The notes beneath the pieces are model-generated. The model was not told where the DNA came from, made no database searches, and saw only the letters and a program-made list of their open reading frames with translations. A stretch of DNA of 49,623 bases from Eshraghiella sp964414835 (GTDB lineage Bacteria; Bacillota; Clostridia; Lachnospirales; Lachnospiraceae), in assembly GCA_964414835.1 (NCBI GenBank), contig CAYPWY010000013.1:1-49623 (forward strand), read 5' to 3'. This document shows positions 1-7,754 of the stretch, piece by piece. Numbering within the stretch: the stretch's first letter is position 1; every line of letters begins with the position of its first letter. The position numbers and the translations under genes are program-made.

Positions 1-55
1 GTAGAGCACTTGACTTTTAATCAAGTTGTCCGGGGTTCGAGTCCCCGATGGCTCA
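1..55 (+). tRNA. tRNA-Lys (anticodon UUU), 5' part outside the window
   Basis: The anticodon arm is a 5-bp stem (CTTGA/TCAAG) around a CTTTTAA loop, which gives anticodon TTT for lysine. It is followed by a T arm (CGGGG/CCCCG around TTCGAGT) and the 3' acceptor strand ATGGCTC with discriminator A. The acceptor 5' strand and the first half of the D arm lie left of the window. No CCA is encoded: the next bases are CTA. A strong terminator follows ten bases later. Confidence 0.95.
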
Positions 56-64
56 CTAAACAGG

Positions 65-92
65 AAGGACTGTAATATTACAGTCCTTTTTT
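65..92 (+). terminator. Rho-independent terminator after tRNA-Lys
   Basis: A perfect 24-base palindrome (AAGGACTGTAAT and its reverse complement) is followed directly by a run of T, ten bases after the tRNA end. It most likely ends the tRNA transcript. The next 135 bases up to the regulator gene show no clear promoter or other element. Confidence 0.9.
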
Positions 93-227
93 GTTTGCTC
101 AGGCAGCAGCCCAAGCAACAAAAAGGCTTTTCTATTTAATAAAAAGGGTTGAAATATCTAACAGGGGAAGAACGGTTTTGGGTGAATAATAATATTTATC
201 AGTAGTTAATTAAGAAAGGAAACAAAA

Positions 228-1424
228 ATGATTACTTGCAGAGACGTATTGAATTTAAAATTGGACGGCGTGGAATTGTTAAGCGGGGAAGAGGGGCTGG
301 AGCGGATTGTGTCATGGACTTATCTGGTACAGACAAGACCGTATGCAGACCATATGAATCAGGGGAATTTTGCAATGCTTGTTGTAGACTGGGTACGTTT
401 TGATTTTGAAGAAGCTTACATGACCATGGAAGAATTAAATAATTTGGGAATATCAGGCTATGCCATCTCCGTAGTGGATGACCGTGAACCTGTTCCGCAG
501 AAAATCATTGACAGAGCAAAAGAATTGGCGCTTCCCCTGTTTTGTATTCGCTGGGAGGGCGCATCCTTTGTAGATATAGCCCAAAGTGTAGGCAACCTTA
601 TTATGGAAAGCGATTTACAAAATAAGCGTACGGGGGATTATCTATATAATCTGATATTTGGTTATGACATTAATGATAAATATGTAGAAAAAATTTCAGG
701 ACAGTTTGGTTTGGACTTTACTAAGCCTTATAGGGTAGGAATTGTCGTGGTAGACAGAAAATACGGAATTAATCTGGAACATGATGAACATACCTATGAG
801 TACTATGCCAATACGCTTAATCGTCAGGTTATATCTATGAAGGGGAAGCCCATGTTTATGCGTTTTTTGAATAAGTTTGTCCTTTTGTTTGAGGCGAAGG
901 AGAATAAGGAAATAGAGTTGGAGCTGGAGACACTTCTCAAAAAGCTCGACGGACAGCCGCCATTTAAGGATTTGATTAGAAGTACATGTATTCTGGGAGG
1001 GGAATACACAGACCCAAGGGATTTCGGGCGCAGTTATCAGGAAGCCAAAAGCCTGATTCCCAAGAAGGATATTTTGCCAAATCCAAAACATAAAAAAGTT
1101 TTAAGTGCAAGTGATATGGGTATTTATAAATTTCTGTTCAATAGCGGAAATCAGACAGAAATAATGAATTATTGTAATGATAAGCTTAGAAAACTGGAAG
1201 AGTATGACCACGCTAACGGAACATATTTACAGGACACTCTTGTGGCGTATTATATGAATGGTTTCAGCGTGGGAAAAACAGCAGAAGCGCTTTTTATTCA
1301 TAGAAATTCCCTGCAGTACAGATTGAGTAAGATTATAGACTTGCTGGAAATGGAACTGGACGATTATATGGAATATCTGGATTTGGTCAACTGCATACTG
1401 GTTAAAAGACTGATGTTTACGTAA
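228..1424 (+). CDS. PucR-family transcriptional regulator
   Basis: This 398-residue cytosolic regulator has the PucR/CdaR-type layout. A purine-catabolism-regulator-like sensing domain covers about residues 1-125, a degenerate GGDEF-like middle domain about 160-290, and a C-terminal helix-turn-helix about 335-395. The last contains HRNSLQYRLSKI, the recognition-helix motif of the HTH_30 family. The ATG follows a GAAAGGAAA Shine-Dalgarno. PucR proteins are usually activators of neighbouring catabolic or transport genes. The gene sits 176 bases upstream of a co-directional amino-acid importer, and a pair of 12-base direct repeats lies in that gap, so control of the importer is a reasonable inference. 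The ligand cannot be read from the sequence. Confidence 0.88.
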   Translation: MITCRDVLNLKLDGVELLSGEEGLERIVSWTYLVQTRPYADHMNQGNFAMLVVDWVRFDFEEAYMTMEELNNLGISGYAISVVDDREPVPQKIIDRAKELALPLFCIRWEGASFVDIAQSVGNLIMESDLQNKRTGDYLYNLIFGYDINDKYVEKISGQFGLDFTKPYRVGIVVVDRKYGINLEHDEHTYEYYANTLNRQVISMKGKPMFMRFLNKFVLLFEAKENKEIELELETLLKKLDGQPPFKDLIRSTCILGGEYTDPRDFGRSYQEAKSLIPKKDILPNPKHKKVLSASDMGIYKFLFNSGNQTEIMNYCNDKLRKLEEYDHANGTYLQDTLVAYYMNGFSVGKTAEALFIHRNSLQYRLSKIIDLLEMELDDYMEYLDLVNCILVKRLMFT

Positions 1425-1430
1425 AATGAC

Positions 1431-1496
1431 TGTGCAAAATGCCTATTAGAATTGTGCTTGATGCACATTGCGGAAGGGTTTAAACGTGATTAAAAT
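1431..1496 (+). promoter_or_regulatory. Promoter of the amino-acid importer with paired upstream repeats
   Basis: TTGCGG at 1468-1473 and TAAAAT at 1491-1496 are separated by 17 bases, which fits a sigma-A promoter. Just upstream lie two copies of TGTGC-N3-ATGC, at 1431-1442 and 1453-1464, 22 bases apart. That is two helical turns, an arrangement typical of an activator dimer site. The second copy also forms a small dyad (TGTGC/GCACA). Binding by the adjacent PucR protein is inference. Confidence 0.5.
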
Positions 1497-1509
1497 GTAT
1501 TTCAACAGC

Positions 1510-1550
1510 AAGGGCGCTGGGAAAACGAAAGTTTTGCCGGTGCCCTTTTT
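1510..1550 (+). terminator. Leader hairpin with U-tract (possible attenuator)
   Basis: AAGGGCGCTGG pairs with CCGGTGCCCTT through two G-T wobbles. An inner AAAAC-GAAA-GTTTT helix extends the stem, and five T follow. It lies just downstream of the -10 at 1491, so it is inside the transcribed leader of the importer operon. It could end pucR transcripts, act as an attenuator, or both. I see no recognisable riboswitch aptamer before it. Confidence 0.6.
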
Positions 1551-1600
1551 GCTGAATATATTTTAGAGATGCCGTATCGTATAGGCAGAAGGAGGACACT

Positions 1601-2494
1601 ATGAGAAAAAGAAAATTACTTACGATTATGACAGCAGCAGTTATGGCAATGTCAATGCTGGCAGGATGCGGAGGAAAGGCATCAGATAGCGGCAGCGCAG
1701 GTGCATCAGGAGATGCTTCGGAGAAGAAGGTTCTTAAAGTCGGAATGGAATGTGCATATGCTCCATTTAACTGGACACAGGACAGTGCAACAACTCCCGA
1801 CGGAAGCAGTGCAGTAAAGATTTATGGTTCTGATTATTATACATATGGATATGATGTGGCGGTAGCGCAGATGATTGCAGACGAGATGGGGTATGAGCTT
1901 GAAATTCATAAGGTTGAGTGGTCTTCTATCGGTATTTCAATGGATGCCGGAGATTACGACTGTATTATTGCCGGCATGGGACGTACCGCTGAACGTGAGC
2001 TTTCTTATTCTTTTACGGAGCCGTATTATTACAGGGATAATTGTATAGTGGTAAAGAAGGGCGGCGAGTATGAGAACGTTACCGGATTGTCGGAGCTGTT
2101 TGACACAGGATGCAAGGTCACAACACAGTTAGGAACCGGATGGGTTCCGCTGCTGGAGCAGGTTAAGGGTGCTGAGACAGGCGCAAATTACGAGACGACT
2201 TCGGAGTGTTTTATGGCGGTTTCCAATGGTGTTGCGGATGTATGTATCATTGATGTGCCTACGGCAAAATCTGCATTGCTGACCAATGATGATTTGGTTT
2301 TAATTGAGTTAGATGAAAACGATACCTTTACCGATGATGATGAAATGGTAAATGTATGTATTGCAACAAGAATGAATGATACGGAGCTTAGAGACAGTAT
2401 ACAGGCAGCTATGAATTCCCTTGGCTGGAATGACAAGGAGAAAATGGATGAATTGATGGCTCAGGTTATTACGCAGCAGCCGGCGGCTAATTGA
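1601..2494 (+). CDS. Amino-acid ABC transporter substrate-binding lipoprotein
   Basis: This 297-residue extracytoplasmic solute-binding protein is of the polar amino-acid type (family 3). A lipoprotein signal ends in LAGC with the lipidated cysteine at residue 23, followed by a Gly/Ser/Ala-rich tether. Lobe order is normal. The N-lobe starts at VLKVGMECAYAPFNW and contains the IIAGMGRTAERE ligand-binding stretch. The C-lobe carries the family sequence around VSNGVADVCIIDVPTA. It is followed by permease and ATPase genes and captures the substrate for them. The substrate is unknown; polar amino acids are usual for the family. The long, loop-rich start of the N-lobe (tyrosine-rich, around residues 60-75) is an insertion relative to short family members. 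Confidence 0.9.
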   Translation: MRKRKLLTIMTAAVMAMSMLAGCGGKASDSGSAGASGDASEKKVLKVGMECAYAPFNWTQDSATTPDGSSAVKIYGSDYYTYGYDVAVAQMIADEMGYELEIHKVEWSSIGISMDAGDYDCIIAGMGRTAERELSYSFTEPYYYRDNCIVVKKGGEYENVTGLSELFDTGCKVTTQLGTGWVPLLEQVKGAETGANYETTSECFMAVSNGVADVCIIDVPTAKSALLTNDDLVLIELDENDTFTDDDEMVNVCIATRMNDTELRDSIQAAMNSLGWNDKEKMDELMAQVITQQPAAN

Positions 2495-2517
2495 TTTAGT
2501 GACAAAAATGCGGGACA

Positions 2518-2533
2518 GGGGGGCTTCTCCCCC
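2518..2533 (+). other. Intercistronic G/C hairpin between binding protein and permease genes
   Basis: GGGGG and CCCCC runs around a short CTTCT-type loop form a compact hairpin without a U-tract. Such hairpins often stabilise the upstream message and raise the binding-protein to permease ratio. That role is inference here. A similar element is found in the second importer operon at 7051-7074. Confidence 0.4.
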
Positions 2534-2559
2534 GACCTGCAAGAAGTGAGGTGAAAGGT

Positions 2560-3333
2560 ATGGAATTTATCCTAATGACAGCCGGTACGCCAAGTAATTC
2601 TTTTGAGTGGATGTTTTTTCTTGCCGGAAAATATTCAAAAATGTTTCTGGACGGAACCTGGCTTACATTATACATAGCGGTGATTGGCACATTGCTTGGA
2701 TTTGTTCTTGGATATATTATTGGTCTTATTCAGGATTCCAAAATAAATATTGGTGATAATATTGTCAAGAAAGCTTTATTCAGACTGCTGAAGGCAATCG
2801 CTGCAATTTACGTGGAAATTTTCAGGGATACGCCGATGATTGTGCAGGCTATGGTTGTTTACTATGGTCTGAGGCAGTCGGGAGTGGAAATGACTCCTGT
2901 ATTTGCCGGTATTCTTGTTACAGTATTAAATACAGGCGCATATATGTCGGAGACTGTCAGAGGAGGCATAGGCTCAATTGATTTGGGGCAGAGGGAAGGC
3001 GCATGGGCAATGGGTATGTCGCCGATGAAAACTATGCTTTTTATTGTACTTCCACAAGCATTTAAAAATATAATTCCTGAGATGGCAAACACCTTCCTGA
3101 CTAACCTGAAAATGACTTCCGTCTTAAACTGTATTGCAGTACAGGAATTATTCATGGCGGCAAAGACAGTGGGCGGCAATTATTATAAGTATTTTGAGTC
3201 ATATCTTGTTATTGCTGTAATTTATTTTGTATTGTGCTTTGTCTTTAACAGGCTGTTTGTTTTTATGGAAAAGAGACTGAAAGGCAAAAATGATTATGTT
3301 TTAGCAGTTGAATATATAGATGATAATCAGTAA
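2560..3333 (+). CDS. Amino-acid ABC transporter permease (HisM/GlnP type)
   Basis: This 257-residue inner-membrane permease has the EAA loop (REGAWAMGMSPMKTM...LPQA) that contacts the ATPase, and about five hydrophobic helices. The first is around residues 25-50. The ATG at 2560 is preferred because GAGGTG lies six bases before it. A GTG nine bases upstream would use part of that same ribosome binding site. The gene lies between the binding-protein and ATPase genes, and twelve bases separate it from the latter. A single permease gene implies a homodimeric membrane channel. Confidence 0.88.
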   Translation: MEFILMTAGTPSNSFEWMFFLAGKYSKMFLDGTWLTLYIAVIGTLLGFVLGYIIGLIQDSKINIGDNIVKKALFRLLKAIAAIYVEIFRDTPMIVQAMVVYYGLRQSGVEMTPVFAGILVTVLNTGAYMSETVRGGIGSIDLGQREGAWAMGMSPMKTMLFIVLPQAFKNIIPEMANTFLTNLKMTSVLNCIAVQELFMAAKTVGGNYYKYFESYLVIAVIYFVLCFVFNRLFVFMEKRLKGKNDYVLAVEYIDDNQ

Positions 3334-3344
3334 GGAGGCGTACT

Positions 3345-4085
3345 ATGAACGAGGCGGTTATTTCCATTCAGGATTTGAGCAAGTCCTTTGGAAACCATGA
3401 GGTATTAAGAAAGATTGATATTGACGTTCATACCGGCGAGGTAATCTGCATTGTGGGTTCGTCAGGCTCAGGGAAGTCCACACTTCTCCGATGCATCAAC
3501 AAGCTGGAACGTCAGACCAACGGAAAAATTATGTACCATGGTAAAGAAGTGCGTGATGTACAGCGTGATATTAACGAATACAGGTCAAAGGTAGGTATGG
3601 TATTCCAGTCCTTCAACCTTTTTAATAATATGACAGTACTTAAAAATTGTATGTTATGTACCAGAAGAGTGCTTCATTTGTCAAAGGAAGAGGCTTTTGA
3701 CAGAGCAATAACACATTTAAAGGAGGTAGGTATGGCGCCATATATAAATGCTAAGCCTTCACAGCTGTCGGGAGGACAGAAGCAGCGTGTTGCCATTGCA
3801 AGGGCGCTTTGCATGAATCCTGAGGTACTGTTGTTTGATGAACCTACATCAGCACTTGACCCTGAGATGGTGGGAGAGGTTTTGAATGTTATGAAAGAGC
3901 TTGCAACTACCGGGCTTACCATGATTATCGTAACACATGAGATGGCATTTGCGAGAGATGTGTCAACAAGAACTATTTTTATGGACCAAGGATACATAGC
4001 TGAAGATGCGGCACCATCTGAGTTGTTTACCAATCCGAAGAACCCTCGTACACGAGAGTTCCTCAGCAGATATCTGGCAGGATAG
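3345..4085 (+). CDS. Amino-acid ABC transporter ATP-binding protein
   Basis: This 246-residue ATPase of the polar amino-acid uptake family (GlnQ/HisP type) energises import by the adjacent permease at the inner face of the membrane. Walker A is GSSGSGKST at residues 38-46. The signature LSGGQKQR, Walker B VLLFDEPTSALD and the switch histidine in IIVTHEMAFARD are all intact. The start follows AAGGAGG with good spacing. It is the last transporter gene of the first importer cluster and sits 15 bases before the cytidylate-kinase-like gene. Confidence 0.92.
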   Translation: MNEAVISIQDLSKSFGNHEVLRKIDIDVHTGEVICIVGSSGSGKSTLLRCINKLERQTNGKIMYHGKEVRDVQRDINEYRSKVGMVFQSFNLFNNMTVLKNCMLCTRRVLHLSKEEAFDRAITHLKEVGMAPYINAKPSQLSGGQKQRVAIARALCMNPEVLLFDEPTSALDPEMVGEVLNVMKELATTGLTMIIVTHEMAFARDVSTRTIFMDQGYIAEDAAPSELFTNPKNPRTREFLSRYLAG

Positions 4086-4100
4086 AAGGGGGAATGACAT

Positions 4101-4757
4101 ATGGATAATTTTGTTGTTACATTTGCAAGAGGCTTCGGAACAGGCGGGAAGGAAATTGCCTCAAAGCTTGCAAAAGAGCTTGGGATACACTGCTATGAAA
4201 ATCGTATTTTGACATTGGCAAGCCAGATGAGCGGTCTGGATGAGAAGGTGTTTCGTGAGGTGAATGAAAAAATAAGAGGAAACGGTGGATTTTCCGGTTT
4301 CCTTAAAGGACTTCCCAGAGCGAAAAGCTATATTGCAAGAAATGAAAAGTTTGTTTCTGATGATAAGCTGTTTGAGTATCAGAGTGAGATTATTAAAAAT
4401 CTGGCGGAACATGAATCATGTATTATAGTGGGTAAATGTGCTGATTATGTATTAAGAGGGCGTCCTAATGTGGTAAGCGTTTATATTGAAGCGCCAAGAG
4501 CGTTCTGTCTGCATCGGACAATGGAGAATATGGGTGTTACGGAGGAAGTAGCCAATGCGACCATTACTCACACGGATAAATTCCGTGCGGATTATTATAA
4601 GTACTATACAAATGGAAACTATTGGACTAATCCCGTAAATTATGATTTGACATTGAACAGCGAAAAGGTGGGAGTGGATAATTGTGTTAAGGTTATTGAG
4701 CAGTATTTGATTATAAAGGGGCTGATTACGCCGGACATGATTAAGACTGAAAAGTAG
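4101..4757 (+). CDS. Cytidylate-kinase-like family protein
   Basis: The 218-residue protein resembles the cytidylate-kinase-like family rather than true Cmk. Its N-terminus FARGFGTGGKEIASKLA is the degenerate P-loop (GxGxGGK) characteristic of that group. A middle stretch EHESCIIVGKCADYVLRGRPN and a late YYKYYTNGNYW resemble the lid and CMP-region sequences of the family. Members are common in Clostridia and their substrate is not established to my knowledge. It is closely spaced with the importer genes upstream and the aminotransferase downstream, so it is probably cotranscribed. Phosphorylation of a nucleotide or small metabolite is a family-level guess only. Confidence 0.75.
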   Translation: MDNFVVTFARGFGTGGKEIASKLAKELGIHCYENRILTLASQMSGLDEKVFREVNEKIRGNGGFSGFLKGLPRAKSYIARNEKFVSDDKLFEYQSEIIKNLAEHESCIIVGKCADYVLRGRPNVVSVYIEAPRAFCLHRTMENMGVTEEVANATITHTDKFRADYYKYYTNGNYWTNPVNYDLTLNSEKVGVDNCVKVIEQYLIIKGLITPDMIKTEK

Positions 4758-4787
4758 CCGTATTTTATTAATTGGGAGGAATTTATT

Positions 4788-6002
4788 ATGAAATTAAAGG
4801 ATACAGGATTAACAAAACAGGATATTAAAGATAAAGTTGACAAATATATGATTGAGACTTATGAGCGCTTTGATTTCCTTGCAGAGACAGCGGAGGGTAT
4901 GTATATTTATGATGAAGAGGGAACACCTTATCTTGATTTTTATGCAGGAATCGCCGTAAATAATGCAGGCAGCAGGAATCCGAAGGTGGTGGCGGCAGTA
5001 AAAAATCAGGTTGACGATATTATACATACCTTTAATTATCCGTACACCATTCCACAGGCCCTATTGGCGGAAAAGGTCTGTGAGACTCTTGGTATGGACA
5101 AAATTTTTTATCAGAACTCCGGTACCGAAGCAAATGAGGCTATGATTAAAATGGCACGTAAATACGGTATCGAAAAATACGGACCCAACAAATATCATAT
5201 CGTAACGGCAAAGATGAGTTTCCATGGAAGAACATTTGGAGCTATGTCCGCAACAGGTCAGCCGGGTAATGGCTGTCAGGTTGGCTTCGGACCGATGACA
5301 TATGGATTTTCATATGCTCCATATAACGATTTGGAGGCATTCAAGAATGCATGTACGGAAAATACAATCGCAATTATGATTGAACCGGTACAGGGAGAAG
5401 GCGGCGTTAATCCGGCAAACCCTGAATTTATTAAGGGCCTTCGTAAATTCTGTGACGAAAAAGGAATGCTTCTGCTGCTGGACGAAGTTCAGACAGGCTG
5501 GTGCAGAACCGGTGCGGTTATGTCCTATATGAATTACGGCATAAAGCCGGATATTGTTTCTATGGCAAAGGGACTTGGCGGCGGTATGCCAATCGGAGCA
5601 ATCTGTGCAACCAATCAGGTTGCAAAGGCATTTTCTGCAGGCTCACACGGCACCACCTTTGGAGGTCATCCGGTATCTTGTGCGGCAGCGCTTGCAGAGG
5701 TTCAGGAGCTTCTTGACAGGAATCTTGCAGGCAATGCGAAAAAGATGGGCGACTATTTTGCCTCAAAGTTAGAAGGACTTCCTCATGTGAAGGAGGTAAG
5801 ACATCAGGGCCTTTTGGTTGGCGTGGAATTTGATGATACAATCAGCGGAGTTGACGTAAAACACGGATGTCTTGACAGAAAATTACTGATTACTGCCATT
5901 GGCGACCATATTATACGTATGGTACCGCCTCTCATTGTATCTGAGGAAGAGTGTGATAAGGCATTTTCAATTATTAATGAAGTTGTCCTTTCATTAGGCT
6001 GA
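4788..6002 (+). CDS. Class III aminotransferase, acetylornithine/ornithine type
   Basis: This 404-residue PLP enzyme of the ArgD/GabT subgroup has the phosphate-binding NSGTEANEAM stretch, the FHGRTFGAMSATG segment and the PLP-aspartate in LLLDEVQTGWCRTG. The Schiff-base lysine is in SMAKGLGGGMPIGA, and a HGTTFGGHP segment follows. These fit acetylornithine or a related omega-amino-acid aminotransferase. In most relatives the motif is QTGxGRTG; here the glycine is cysteine. A GGGAGG ribosome binding site precedes the ATG. Its place behind an amino-acid importer and kinase-like gene suggests use of an imported amino acid, but argF lies elsewhere (43901), so a biosynthetic ArgD role is also possible. 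Confidence 0.82.
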   Translation: MKLKDTGLTKQDIKDKVDKYMIETYERFDFLAETAEGMYIYDEEGTPYLDFYAGIAVNNAGSRNPKVVAAVKNQVDDIIHTFNYPYTIPQALLAEKVCETLGMDKIFYQNSGTEANEAMIKMARKYGIEKYGPNKYHIVTAKMSFHGRTFGAMSATGQPGNGCQVGFGPMTYGFSYAPYNDLEAFKNACTENTIAIMIEPVQGEGGVNPANPEFIKGLRKFCDEKGMLLLLDEVQTGWCRTGAVMSYMNYGIKPDIVSMAKGLGGGMPIGAICATNQVAKAFSAGSHGTTFGGHPVSCAAALAEVQELLDRNLAGNAKKMGDYFASKLEGLPHVKEVRHQGLLVGVEFDDTISGVDVKHGCLDRKLLITAIGDHIIRMVPPLIVSEEECDKAFSIINEVVLSLG

Positions 6003-6022
6003 AAAAATAATAACGGTTATTT

Positions 6023-6055
6023 AGGGCGCGTGGGTTATTCTGGGGCGCCCTTGTT
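6023..6055 (+). terminator. Probable terminator after the aminotransferase gene
   Basis: A seven-base-pair GC-rich stem (AGGGCGC/GCGCCCT) encloses a 15-base loop and is followed by TTGTT, a poor U-tract. It lies 20 bases after the stop codon. It probably ends the first importer operon. Confidence 0.6.
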
Positions 6056-6057
6056 AT

Positions 6058-6100
6058 AATGTATATTTTTTCTGCCGGAATTATAAAATGTATATTTTTT
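6058..6100 (+). repeat. 14-base direct repeat upstream of the second importer
   Basis: AATGTATATTTTTT occurs at 6058-6071 and again at 6087-6100, 29 bases apart, each preceded by an AT-rich TTATAA-like stretch. The repeats lie about 45 bases upstream of the predicted -35 at 6143. They may be an upstream regulatory site or an AT-rich promoter element; nothing more can be supported. Confidence 0.4.
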
Positions 6101-6142
6101 GTTATGGATGAAGAATTGTTGTTAATATCCTGAATTACCACC

Positions 6143-6221
6143 TTTACTTTAGCGGACTGCTATGATAAAATACTAAACGGATTTAGAATTGCAGGGTAAT
6201 ATCAAGTTATATTTTCCCTGC
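6143..6221 (+). promoter_or_regulatory. Promoter and leader hairpin of the second importer
   Basis: TTTACT (6143-6148), a 17-base spacer and TAAAAT (6166-6171) form a likely promoter with a TG extension before the -10. The leader holds a hairpin at 6191-6221: GCAGGG pairs with CCCTGC and an inner AATAT pairs with ATATT. It ends nine bases before the ribosome binding site. There is no U-tract, so a role in stability or translation is more likely than termination. Confidence 0.5.
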
Positions 6222-6239
6222 CAGAATGGAGGAAAAGTT

Positions 6240-7034
6240 ATGAAAAAGAAAATTGCACTTTTATTAGGTCTTGTTCTTATGATGGGGCTTGCGGCAACTG
6301 CATGCGGTAAGAGTACATCGGCAGCAGGTACGGGAGAAATGGTATATGCCGTTGAGGCAGGTTCGGCAGGCGAGGCTGTAGCTAAAGAAAAAGGATGGAA
6401 TATTAATTCTGTTACAGCACAGTCCGATGCGCTTATGGAGGTTGCTTCAGGAACATCTGACGCAGCTATCATTGACCTTCTTATGGCAGGCGCAATGATT
6501 GGCGAGGGGACAAGTTACCCTGACCTTAAGTACACAGATGAGCTTACAACAGAAGAGTATGGTGTAGGATGCCGTAAGGGTTCAGACCTTGCTTCGTATA
6601 TCAACTCCGTATTTGCCGAGAGCTATGCAGATGGTACAATGAAGGAAATTGCTGAAAAATACGGTGTTCAGGAGGCTCTTGTTGAGCAGGGCGAAGCAGA
6701 GTATGTTAAGAGCGATGACAGTGATGTTGAATACATACAGAATAAGGGAACACTTATTGTAGGTATCACTGAATTTGCGCCGATGGATTATAAGGATGGC
6801 GGAGATTGGATTGGATTTGATGCCGATATGGCTAAGCTGGTAGGAGAGAAGCTTGGCGTTGAAGTTCAGTTTGTAGAGATTGACTGGGACAACAAGGTTA
6901 TGGAGCTTAATTCAAAGGCGCTTGATGTTGTGTGGAACGGTATGACATTGACTGACGAGGTTACATCGGCTATGGAGTGCACTAATGCATACTGCAATAA
7001 TGCACAGGTAGTTGTAGTTCCGGCTGACAAATAA
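6240..7034 (+). CDS. Circularly permuted amino-acid-binding lipoprotein
   Basis: This 264-residue lipoprotein has its predicted lipid cysteine at residue 22 (AATAC, a weak lipobox). The two lobes of a family 3 binding protein appear in reversed order. Residues about 34-155 match the usual C-lobe: MVYAVEAGSAGEAVAKEKG, VASGTSDAAIIDLLMA, and a final YADGTMKEIAEKYG as at the end of normal proteins. After a short linker (about 156-170), residues 171-264 are a typical N-lobe beginning TLIVGITEFAPMDY and containing VVWNGMTLTDEV. Both lobes look complete, so this is not a truncation. The ATG at 6240 has GGAGG six bases upstream. It is followed by its own permease and ATPase genes. Confidence 0.88.
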   Translation: MKKKIALLLGLVLMMGLAATACGKSTSAAGTGEMVYAVEAGSAGEAVAKEKGWNINSVTAQSDALMEVASGTSDAAIIDLLMAGAMIGEGTSYPDLKYTDELTTEEYGVGCRKGSDLASYINSVFAESYADGTMKEIAEKYGVQEALVEQGEAEYVKSDDSDVEYIQNKGTLIVGITEFAPMDYKDGGDWIGFDADMAKLVGEKLGVEVQFVEIDWDNKVMELNSKALDVVWNGMTLTDEVTSAMECTNAYCNNAQVVVVPADK

Positions 7035-7050
7035 TATTATTGGAAATTTG

Positions 7051-7074
7051 CCATGGGTACGAAAGTACCCGTGG
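7051..7074 (+). other. Intercistronic hairpin with GAAA tetraloop
   Basis: CCATGGGTAC and GTACCCGTGG pair over ten base pairs (one G-T wobble) around a GAAA tetraloop. There is no U-tract. It lies between the permuted binding-protein gene and its permease gene. It is likely a processing or stability element that favours expression of the binding protein. Confidence 0.55.
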
Positions 7075-7090
7075 TTAAGAGGTTAAGATT

Positions 7091-7744
7091 ATGTTTTGGG
7101 AAGTGACACAAACTCTTCTTGGCGGACTTGGAACAACCTTTGAGATATTTATTTTCACATTGTTGTTTTCATTGCCGTTAGGGCTTATACTGGCATTTGG
7201 CTCAATGAGCAAATTCAAGCCGCTTAAAGGTCTTGTGCAAATACTGGTGTGGATTGTCAGAGGTACTCCTCTGATGCTCCAGCTGCTTGTTATTTTCTAT
7301 GGACCGGGAATGTTAGGCAGAAATATATGGAGCGGTAATGAATCAGGCCGAATTACGGCGACGGTTGTGGCGTTCAGCATTAATTATGCCTGCTATTTTT
7401 CCGTAATATTCAGAGGCGGAATTGAAGGGGTTCCTGCCGGGCAGAGAGAGGCCGGAGAGGTTCTGGGAATGACCAAGGGACAGATATTTTTCAAAGTAAC
7501 GCTGCTTCAAATGGTGAAGCGAGTAGTGCCGCCAATGTCCAATGAGATTATAACACTTGTCAAGGATACGTCGCTTGCCAGAATTATTGCAGCCTATGAG
7601 CTTACCTTTGCGGGATATTCGTTTATGAAATCGGCAGGTCTTGTGTGGCCGCTTTTCTACACAGGAGTATTTTATCTGGCATTTGTAGGAATACTTACGC
7701 TGATATTCAATTATATAGAGCGCAAGCTTGAATATTTTAAATAG
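7091..7744 (+). CDS. Amino-acid ABC transporter permease (second importer)
   Basis: This 217-residue inner-membrane permease of the HisM/GlnP family is shorter than the first permease in the window (257 residues). The N-terminus goes directly into a hydrophobic helix (about residues 10-35). The coupling EAA loop is REAGEVLGMTKGQIFFKVTL, followed by TLVKDTSLARIIAAYEL, a stretch typical of family members. AGAGG precedes the ATG. The gene lies between the permuted binding protein and the ATPase gene, ten bases before the latter, so the three form one transporter. Confidence 0.9.
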   Translation: MFWEVTQTLLGGLGTTFEIFIFTLLFSLPLGLILAFGSMSKFKPLKGLVQILVWIVRGTPLMLQLLVIFYGPGMLGRNIWSGNESGRITATVVAFSINYACYFSVIFRGGIEGVPAGQREAGEVLGMTKGQIFFKVTLLQMVKRVVPPMSNEIITLVKDTSLARIIAAYELTFAGYSFMKSAGLVWPLFYTGVFYLAFVGILTLIFNYIERKLEYFK

Positions 7745-7754
7745 GAGGAGCGGC

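Noticed and set aside
6240..7034. Truncated or frameshifted binding protein, or two half genes joined by an assembly error
   Set aside because: Both lobes are complete and in one frame, the linker carries the usual pre-N-lobe sequence, and no leftover lobe is present in the flanking intergenic DNA.
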